Shown: positions 55,803 to 64,000 of the stretch, piece by piece
Layout: each line of letters begins with the position of its first letter
How positions within the stretch are numbered: position 1 is the first letter of the stretch
Made by a program: the position numbers and the translations under genes
DNA from: Corylus avellana
Lineage: Eukaryota; Streptophyta; Magnoliopsida; Fagales; Betulaceae
Direction: 5' to 3'
NCBI RefSeq assembly: GCF_901000735.1
Contig: NC_081543.1
Coordinates: 27,113,515-27,177,514 of the forward strand
Length of the DNA stretch: 64,000 nt
Notes under the pieces: model-generated
Databases searched by the model: none
Seen by the model: the letters and a program-made list of their open reading frames with translations, nothing else
Told to the model about the DNA's origin: nothing

Positions 55803-56041
55803 TAAGAACTTGTTTGGGATTGCATTTGAACAATTAATAGAGCTTTTAAGTCAAAAATAGCTTTTGGACAAAACTTAATTTTTTAAGCTTTTGTTAGAAG
55901 TGCATTTTGACTATTTTTAAATTTTTTGGACCCTTAAAAGCGTTTTTAATTTTTTTTACTAAACAAATACTTTTTTCTTCAAATGAACTTTTTAAGTGTT
56001 AAAAGTACTTTTAGGTCTCTCAAACCCAATTTCAAACATAT
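55803..56041. mobile_element. MITE candidate
   Basis: CTTGTTTGGGATTGCATTTG faces CTCAAACCCAATTTCAAAC, and inner AAGCTTTTG/TTAAAAGC words pair partly. It directly abuts the previous element. Confidence 0.45.
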
Positions 56042-56386
56042 ACCAAGGAATCAAGAACAATATTATTTTTTTTGATAAAAACAAAGAATAATGAACACAT
56101 TCATCATAATCACCGCAAATTAAGAAAAAGAACTATAAGGCGTGGCATACAATAATTAATTGAGAACCTTGTATACATAAAAAATATTCGGTTTGGATAT
56201 ATTAAAAATGAAAAACACCAAATTAGTCATTTTTTTACAAGGAGAAAAAACTAAATAGGACAAAAATTTCTTGGAAATTAAATCCAAAGAATTTATTCTA
56301 ATTTAGTCTCTAAAAGTGTTTTAATAATATGTGCTTCTCAGAATCTCACATGTCTTTTTAATAGTATTATTAAAAAAAATAAAAAA
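56042..56386. other. Intergenic DNA, no gene seen
   Basis: AT-rich; nothing recognisable. Confidence 0.4.
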
Positions 56387-56870
56387 GGGCTAAATTTACT
56401 TTACTCCTGAAATTTCAGGAATTTTTCAGTTCGAATCCTAATATTTAAAAATTAGCAATATACCACCCTAATATTTCAAAAAATTTCAATTCAGACCCTC
56501 CGTTACTAATTTCCGTCTAATTTGACAGAAGTCATCCCACGTGCGTCTCACCTGAGATTTTGATACCCTCTATTCTAATTTTGTCATCATTAAAAACCTA
56601 TGAAATTACGTAATTACCTTCATCAAAACTTATGAAATTAAAGGTAATTACGTAATTTCATAAGTTTTAATAAGGGCAAAATTGAAATAGAGGGCATTAA
56701 AATTTCATGTGAGACGCACATGAGATGATTTCAATCCAATTAGACGAAAATTATTAATGGAGGGTCAAAATTAAAATTTTTTTAAACATTAGGAAGTATT
56801 TTCAATTTTTAAACATTATGAAGTTCGAATTAAAAAATATCTTAAATTATAGAAAGTATATCTACTTTTC
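56387..56870. mobile_element. MULE-like MITE, copy B (diverged)
   Basis: Same internal phrases as the MITE at 51116 (ATTTCAGGAATTTTTC, CATCCCACGTGCGTCTCAC, TAATTACGTAATTTCATA) with many substitutions and a decayed right end. It is an older family member. Confidence 0.7.
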
Positions 56871-58600
56871 AATTGAGGGGAGCCCAAAAAAAAGGATAAC
56901 AAAGTAATATCACCAAACAAATATTTATTTTGCAGTATCAATTCATTTATCCTTTCATTGCCTATGATTGAGTACTGCTTGCATTAATTTCCCCGACAAG
57001 AGTAAACGAAAACGACAAGTAATATATTGTTGTTGGTCGTAGATGACGGATTACGACATAATAATTGGCTTTAGAAATATGTTGATGTTATGGTGGGATT
57101 GGATCCGACTATTATTCAATTGGTTTTGAGAAAATGTGTCCAGTTCTCGCTGTTTAGCTCCTCTTAAACAATTTTTAATAAGTAGATATTACTATAATAA
57201 CGCTCAGATAAAATAGTCACAGTGAGTCACCAAGACTGGCATTTAAATTAGAAAAAAAAAAAAAAAAATTGGCGAAAAACATGAGTATTTATAAGAGTAT
57301 TTTAAGTAGGGTTGCTATTTTAATTATTCAAAAAATATATATTTTTTTTAATTTTAGTTATTAATTTTTTTAATATAAATTCTAACATATTATCTATTTT
57401 TTAAAACATTATTTTTTAATTGTTTTTTAACCCTCTGTTTCATTCCTTATCTCTAGTCTCTCTCATCTCCAATGGTCATCGCCGGTGATTCTAGAGGGTT
57501 AGCATAAATCAGAATTCTAGAGGGTTAAAGACAATGGACTAAGAAAAGTTGATGTTACATGCATCTAAAAGGAGCAATTACCAAAACTAATAAAGTTGTG
57601 AATAAATTTTTTATTTAAATTGAGTTGAAGAGTTTTTTTTTTTTTTTTTTAATTAATTTATTATTTGTCCTTAAAGTATGACGTGCAGTTTTTTAGAATA
57701 ATTTCCATATTAGCTTGATTTAGTTCCCTTATACGTCTATCATCGATTCCCTACCTTAAGTAACACACATGTACTGTTTACCACACTTTAATTTCACACA
57801 TTTTTATTAATTAAGATTTAAGATTAACAGAGCATATGACATATATATGCTTTTAGAGCGTGTGTTAGAACATGTGATTCTCACAAGTATTTTAAAATAA
57901 AATGCATGCTCTAATGAAAAATGTCAATTTAATAGATTGATTTTAAAAAAAAATCTTTAACCCAACTTAGAAAAAGACATGGTCCTAAACTTTTTTTCAT
58001 GTGAGAACATTCACAATATGAAAAAGTAGGAAACAATTCCGTTTGACTATGAATACGAATGATTTTCTTTTTTTGTACCTTAAAAAAAGAAAGGTTTTTT
58101 TTTTTTTTTTTGAAAATATTACTTTTATAAGTAAAGGTATTTTAATAATAAAAAAAAATTACAACAATACTTCTTTATTCATTTCATAAAAATAGAACAT
58201 GTTGCTCTAACAAAATAATACCATACATACAATGAGAAATTTCTTTTATCTAAATTTAATCTATGTTTTGTTTAACTCTTTGAATGTCACCGTTTCATCA
58301 GTTTCTCAATATATAAAATATTCCGACGAATCACTTATATGGCCAATGCTCAGGTCTATCACAACTTTTTCAACTAGACAGTGATTTATGACTTTTTTAT
58401 CTCTACTACAAACGTGCATTCACAAATGCGCTCCATATCGTTGCCTTTATCATCTGTGACAATTTTTTCGTATACTTAATAATTCTTCCGTAGTATTAAG
58501 ATAATACTTATTTTTGTTTTTGGGTAGAGGGAGTAGTTATAAAATATATTTTATGTACATACATGTATGATGGGAAAGGAGAAGCTTTAAAGCGATGACG
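56871..58600. other. AT-rich intergenic DNA upstream of GCL copy 3
   Basis: No gene or clear element. Long A/T runs near 57252, 57630 and 58100. The distal promoter of copy 3 should lie at its right end. Confidence 0.4.
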
Positions 58601-58689
58601 TGCCAATATATCGGACGAGTGGACCATAAAAAGTAGTATAGTGCAGCACCACATGATTCCAGTCCCCTGGCCACCAACGAGAAAGCTGA

Positions 58690-58807
58690 GAGTTTGCGTC
58701 CTTCGTCCTTCCTCTCTCGCTCTCTCTCACAGTGGAAACAAGCAAACCCAGAACCACCAAACCCCTATTCGTCATCTTAAGGGCCATAGCTTTCCCATAA
58801 TTCAAAG
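58690..58807 (+). other. Probable 5' UTR exon of GCL copy 3
   Basis: CT-rich leader (CCTCTCTCGCTCTCTCTCAC), then an A/C-rich stretch ending ATTCAAAG before the donor GTAATC at 58808. The acceptor would be TTATGCAAG at 60162, ten bases before the ATG at 60172. A TATA-like CCATAAAAAG lies at about 58623. Same organisation as proposed for copy 2. Confidence 0.45.
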
Positions 58808-59217
58808 GTAATCTCTTTATTTATTCTGTACAAAGTCTAGCTCATCTTAGGTTCATTTCCATTTGCTTGGGCAAGTGGGAGCTGTTTTTTTGCATTTCAT
58901 GTTGACCATGATTGTTTGATTTATGTGGAAGCCTCTTGGATATTCATATTAGCGTGCCAAGTTCTGTGTTTGTGTTTTATATGGTGATTTTGTTTTCCAA
59001 TGAAATGTTTTTTGATTTGAGTTTGAATTTGCCCTGGCACTTCAAATTTTCTGGCGATAGTTTATTTATTTATTTTTTTTTTTTGTGGTGATTATTGCAT
59101 ATTATGAATGTAAAACTGATCTGGGTTGGGTGATTTATATGATTGTTATTGGTTTTTGAAATCATAGACTTGTGCAACTCTCATGCATATTTGTCAAATT
59201 TACTGGTGGAAATATAA

Positions 59218-59597
59218 GGGCTTTATTTGACAATGAGTTTGTAAGGATGTTTTTTGTTTTGGTTTGAAAAAGTGTTATGACGTTTTGAATAGCATTTTGA
59301 GTGTTTTGAGGACTATTTTGTGTTTTGAGTTGATTATTAATGTTTTGGTTTTTTTTTTTTTTTTTTTTTTTGATAAGTAATAATGTTTTGGTTTTGATAA
59401 CAGAAAACAAAAGATTTGGCTTTGTTTGTTAAACCACTCTTTTTCTCAATTTTTTTTCCTGTTTTCAAAACAAAAACATTAACAAACAACCTAAAACACA
59501 AAACACTCAAAATTGTCTTCACCTTGATGTCACATCATAACACTTTTCAAACAAAAAAAGAAAAAATACCCTCCAAAAAGCATTAACAAATGGAACC
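59218..59597. mobile_element. Foldback MITE in the leader intron of GCL copy 3
   Basis: GGTTTGAAAAAGTGTTATGA faces TCATAACACTTTTCAAAC, and TTTTGAGTGTTTTG faces CAAAACACTCAAAA. The T run at 59350-59370 with TGATAAGTAATAATGTT looks like a small nested LINE-type tail. Confidence 0.65.
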
Positions 59598-60171
59598 AAG
59601 GTTGTTTCAATTAAAAATTGATTCAATGGGGTTATCACAGAGCTAATATTTTAATAGAGAGAAAAAAACGAAGGAATGAAAAGAATCAAACTTGCAAGTT
59701 TACCACTTCTAAGTTTACCACCACATTTGAAATTCCAATGTATTCGAATTGCCCCATTTTGCTTTGTCTACCATTGTGAATAGGCCCACATTGCAATACT
59801 TGGGAGCCATGATCATGAAGAATAATTAAAACTTAAACTGAGGCCAATCTTCAAATCCAATTCCAAATGATCATCCCTTACGATAGTCCAGTATCAGCTG
59901 GATGTGTAGTTTTAATGCATGTAAAACACAATGAAGAAATTCAACTTCCATGCGATTTCCGTGCATACCCATACATTCTTGATTCAGTTGTGTAATATAA
60001 TCTTCTAGTATTTCACTGTTGGGTAAGAGGCAATTTGTCCGTGCTGGAATCACTATAGTCAGGTTTTGTTTGATTTTAATTGATTGTTTACGTTCATGAT
60101 GGATGGTGGATAATTTTGGCATTATAAGTTGTAATTGAAAAGTTGTGAATGTGTTATGCAAGGGGCACAAC

Positions 60172-62536
60172 ATGGCACTCATTTCCCAGACAAGTCAATC
60201 ATATTGCACCCACGCTGAAGTGTTAAGATATAAAGCTGGGAACAATGTGATATTTAGCAAGATAAACAATGTGGAGGCATCAAAAATGAAGGAACCTCGT
60301 GCTGGTTTCTTGTTTTCATCGTGTAATTCTGCCAAAAAGGCACAGATTATGCACATAGATGGCCCTGGAGTTGGATGTAAACGAGGTCATCAAGTGATTG
60401 TTGCTGCAAGCCCTCCTACTGAGGATTCTGTAATTGCTACAGAGCCATTGACGAAAGAGGATCTTGTATCATACCTTGCCTCTGGATGCAAGCCTAAAGA
60501 AAAATGGAGGTACAGTGACCAGTTCTACATTGTACTTTAATCAGAGTGGTTTTCCTATGCCATATGTCCTACTCAAAATGCTACCATGAGCTGTGTGACT
60601 GTGTCTTATTTTTCAAATGTATTATATTTTAGTTTCAGAGACTAGTTTACGGTTTAACATGATTTACATGATTGATTATGAATTTGGTTCTATTTCTAAC
60701 GTTACCATGCTGCTTTTTAGGATTGTATGAACTTTCCTTTGGTCTCGAATAGGTGATTATTGAGAGTAACTCTATAAGTCACTCTTGTATCCCTCTTGTG
60801 TCACTCTAAAAATGAGGTGTCTTTTAAAATCATCATATGATCAAAATTCAATAATGATCAATCATAAGGCCAATGGTAATTTAGAAGGCACATCGTTCTT
60901 AGAGAGACACAAGAGTGACTTCTAGCGTTACTCGATTATGTAAGTTATTCTTGTGAGCTGCAGAATTAGTTACTTTGAGCTTTACCAGATTAATTGGCAA
61001 TTCCTTGTACTATGATAAAAGGTCAATAGTCATGGTTGGGATTCTATGTTTTATTTACTTAGCATATTCTCTTAAGTGACTTTCTTGATGCATTTTTCGT
61101 CTGATCTGTCCCTAAACTTTCTACTCATGGCTTTTCTTCATGCAATATTTAGGTGTCGTAGTAACTTATCAAAAATATTTAGGTGTCCTAGTATGAACTT
61201 TGTGCTATTCATTTCTTCTTTTCAGTTAACCTTGCTTTGAATTGAATTCTCTAAAAGTCTTACTATTGGTTTATGATTTTGTTGATTAGCATATCTTATT
61301 CTTTCCTTCTTTTAGAACCAATTTCTTATGTCAACACTAGTAATTTGTTTACTTAGTTATATGGTCATTGCAGAATAGGAACAGAACATGAGAAGTTTGG
61401 TTTTGAGCTTGGAACTCTACGTCCTATGACGTATGAACAAATTGCAGAGTTGCTGAATGGGATTGCTGAGAGATTTGATTGGGATAAAGTAATGGAAGGT
61501 GACAAAATTATAGGACTCAAACAGGTTAACTGCTTATCTTTTGTATGTATATCATTTTTAAACTTTGTGCATATAGTTGTCTATTTTTATCATATGAATG
61601 GTAATGCTTGAGAGTTATTTTAGAGATGTAATAGTTTTCTAATTTTGTTTTCTCAAACGAATTGTTGTTAAGGAAATTTCCAAGAAACTTTTCGATTGTT
61701 GAGAGTGAATTTTTTATGCAAAAGGGACAAAAAATTAAAATTACATTTTATGTGAGCCAGGGAAAGCAAAGCATATCATTGGAGCCTGGGGGTCAGTTTG
61801 AGCTTAGTGGTGCACCTGTTGAAACCTTGCATCAAACTTGTGCCGAGGTTAACTCACACCTTTATCAGGTTGGTTGAAACAATTATACTTTGTCATATGC
61901 ATGAAAAAGCTTGTGGCAAGTTTTCAAGTATATTTTTTCTTTTCGTTTTGAAGTCTAGTGATCATAATTATCACCATCTTTGTTTCCTTTGATTCTAATA
62001 TACTTCTTTTATGTCTGTTGATATCATTATACAAAATAACCTCTTGAACTTCTACAGTATTTGATGAAACCAATGAAACCCTAGCTCCCATTTCTTATGT
62101 TTTCCTTATCTGGTTCACTCGGTTCCTTGCTGTGTTATGTAAATCATTTGGAGAGAGGGAAAATGCTCAGATTTTCGAGAGCCATGAGACATCAGTGGTG
62201 AAGCTCAAATTCCAGTTTTTTTTAGAGCACTTTTTGGTTGGACAGCTTCTACAAACCCTATTGAACTTCTAAATTTGGGAATTAATTTGAGCGTTCCAAC
62301 TTGTATATTACACACGTACTATTTTCCTTTGATAATATAATTACCTCTGGTATTGCTCTATAAGTATTTTTCTTTTATATAGTCAAAGTGCATGCTATTT
62401 AGAAGCGCTTTTGACAAGCCACAAAAGCAACCTATTTGATATGTGTTTTTTTGGTGGAAGCAAATATCAGACATGAAAAAGAAGTACTTTAAACAAGCAA
62501 GAAAATCAACTTATTTTCTTTTTATTTGTGTGGTTG

Positions 62537-62580
<44 letters not shown>

Positions 62581-64000
62581 CAAAAAGAACCTTTGGTTTT
62601 TTACTTATCCAAAAAAAAAAAAAAAAAAATTACTTGTCAAAACAAAAACCCCTTTATTAACTATTAAGGATAAGGTAGGTATTAATGGTAAAGTCTTTTC
62701 CTGCCTGGTGTTTACCACTTTTAATTATTTGTGGTCTGTTTTCTAGCTGATTAAGATTTCATTGTTGTCAAGACACATGATGTGTGTTAGGGCCAAGAGA
62801 AGAAATGACTGGGAGCACTGTACATTGTGTTTGTATTACGGGCAGTCAATATATTATTACGTTAGGTTAGATATAGTTAGGGAACAAGGAAATCTGAAAA
62901 GCTAATAATTAAAGGTGCTAAATAAGCAGCAGCCCAAGTAAAGAGGGAAAAAAAAGAAAAAGGACTTGAGCTGCTCTGAGGTCCTCTCTAGATTCTCGAA
63001 GCTTCTATCATTTATTTTCCTCCATAAACACTACATAATGCATAGGGGCACCATCTTCCAAACGACCGCACTCTGAGAGTTACCCCAGACCACCAACATG
63101 AGAACAAATCCTCCACACTATTAGGCATAACCCAGGAAAGTCCAAAGCGACTAAAGATAGCGTTCCATAAGGAACAAGCAACCTCACAATGGAGAAGAAG
63201 ATGATCGACAGATTCTCCATTCAGCTTGCATAGACAACACTGATTGACCACGATAAGTTGTCTTTTCCTGAGATTGTCCATAGTAAGAATTTTCCCCAAA
63301 GCCGCCGACCAAGCAAAGAAAGCCACACTTTTGAGGGAGCCTTGGTCCACCAAATACATCTGAAATGATCTTCGATTCAAGTCATTTCATGTAATTTTTC
63401 TAAAAGACTTGGGATGATGCATATTCAAATTCAATAAATTTTGTTGTAACATTATATCATCTTATAGTCATTTTCATCATTCTTGTCCATTGTCATTTGC
63501 ATCATAACCTTTTATAGCGAACATCTAAATTTGAAGTTAGGGGCTTTTTTGCCTTGTTTTTGGGAGATTTCATGAAAAGTATCTATTATATGCTCTTGAA
63601 CTTATCAATTGTCTTCAAATGCTACATTTGATAGGTTAAAGCTGTTACAGAGGAAATGGGAATCGGATTTCTAGGAATTGGTTTCCAGCCTAAGTGGGGA
63701 CTTAAAGACATACCTGTAATGCCCAAGGTATTTTTAATCCTCTTTCCAACTATTTCATTTCAATGAAAAAGCAAAAATTCCGGAATTGGTGAAGAGGGGG
63801 GAGGGAGTGAAGCAATTGTTGAAAGGAACCTCATGGACTGAAGTGGTAGAAACAGAGAAGACCATAATTTGTATTCAACCGCGCATATTATGATTAATTT
63901 GGCTCCTGTATTGGGATTGGCACATGGTTAAAGTTATATGCAATGAAGAATAGAATGATCATAAAAATTGGCTCATTTTTAATTTGTTGCTAATGTTTTA
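60172..64000 (+). CDS. GSH1: Glutamate-cysteine ligase, copy 3 (5' part; four coding exons, runs off the end)
   Basis: Exons 60172-60509, 61374-61524, 61761-61868, 63635-63727, all GT-AG with matching phases. The first ~65 residues are Ser/Thr/Lys-rich and look like a plastid transit peptide. The catalytic domain then starts [20 protein letters not shown] and continues [89 protein letters not shown]. The cysteine aligning with Arabidopsis C186 is kept. I chose ATG 60172 over the in-frame ATG at 60145 because the latter lies before a likely intron acceptor and MALISQ matches the family's MALLSQ start. The only visible oddity is WGL where the family has WRR after FQPK. Of the three copies it is the best candidate for a working gene. 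Confidence 0.92.
60763..60935. mobile_element. Small MITE in GCL copy 3 intron 1
   Basis: GAGTAACTCTATAAGTCACTCTTGT faces ACAAGAGTGACTTCTAGCGTTACTC over about 170 bp. A related sequence lies in the last intron of GCL copy 1 (about 11815-11945). Confidence 0.6.
62535..62578. repeat. (TA)n microsatellite in GCL copy 3 intron 3
   Basis: Uninterrupted TA repeats. Confidence 0.9.
63012..63380 (-). mobile_element. LINE fragment (zf-RVT domain) in GCL copy 3 intron 3
   Basis: A minus-strand 122-codon frame contains [38 protein letters not shown] and [16 protein letters not shown]. This is the zinc-binding region at the C-terminus of plant LINE reverse transcriptases. Only this segment is present. 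It is a separate insertion from the LINE at 971 and covers a different part of the domain. Confidence 0.8.

Noticed and set aside
60145..60171. Upstream ATG extending GCL copy 3 by nine codons
   Set aside because: It precedes a likely leader-intron acceptor (60161-60162), and the downstream ATG matches the family's MALLSQ start.

Overview
Eudicot nuclear DNA. The window shows split genes with GT-AG introns, plastid-type glutamate-cysteine ligase, plant subtilases, a NAC transcription factor fragment, an XH-domain (FDM/IDN2) exon, Copia-like retroelements primed by initiator Met-tRNA, TRIMs, MULE and PIF/Harbinger-type inverted-repeat elements and very AT-rich intergenic DNA. I cannot name the species. 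Five N runs of 99-100 bases mark assembly gaps (6299, 15899, 34164, 40426, 45110).

Layout. (1) 1-12443: the last eight coding exons of a glutamate-cysteine ligase gene (GSH1/GCL copy 1, + strand). A 5'-truncated LINE sits in one intron and a 9.5 kb gag-only LTR retrotransposon complex in another. (2) 16587-25612: a complete but decayed second copy, also + strand, with two intronic insertions, frameshifts and a lost splice donor. (3) 26870-31119: a subtilase gene on the - strand, split by a non-autonomous LTR retrotransposon and carrying two frameshifts. (4) 33246-45432: a region bounded by ~220 bp inverted repeats with a perfect 9-bp target duplication (MULE hallmark). It holds a phospholipase A1 fragment, a broken endogenous pararetrovirus-like segment and an orphan XH-domain exon; two gaps make its true size uncertain. 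(5) 45.4-58.5 kb: a dense nest of MITEs, a TRIM, a second subtilase relic whose frame is open but whose catalytic residues are gone, a Pack-MULE-like element carrying a two-exon NAC fragment, and a Harbinger-like element whose arms are GC-rich minisatellites. (6) 58.7 kb to the end: a third GSH1 copy, canonical in sequence, running off the right edge after its fourth coding exon.

How it fits together. The three GCL copies form a head-to-tail array for the first step of glutathione synthesis. Copy 3 looks like the ordinary gene. Copies 1 and 2 are close relatives and share a substitution of a Trp-Arg-Arg motif that is normally invariant. Copy 2 has also lost both cysteines of the CC1 redox switch and is a pseudogene. 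The intervening DNA is mostly a record of transposition, and many insertions can be dated relative to one another by target-site duplications and by comparing copy 1 with copy 2. The nearest things to an unusual system are the two gene-carrying MULE-like elements and the diverged GCL pair. I saw no CRISPR array, operon-type gene cluster or RNA gene.
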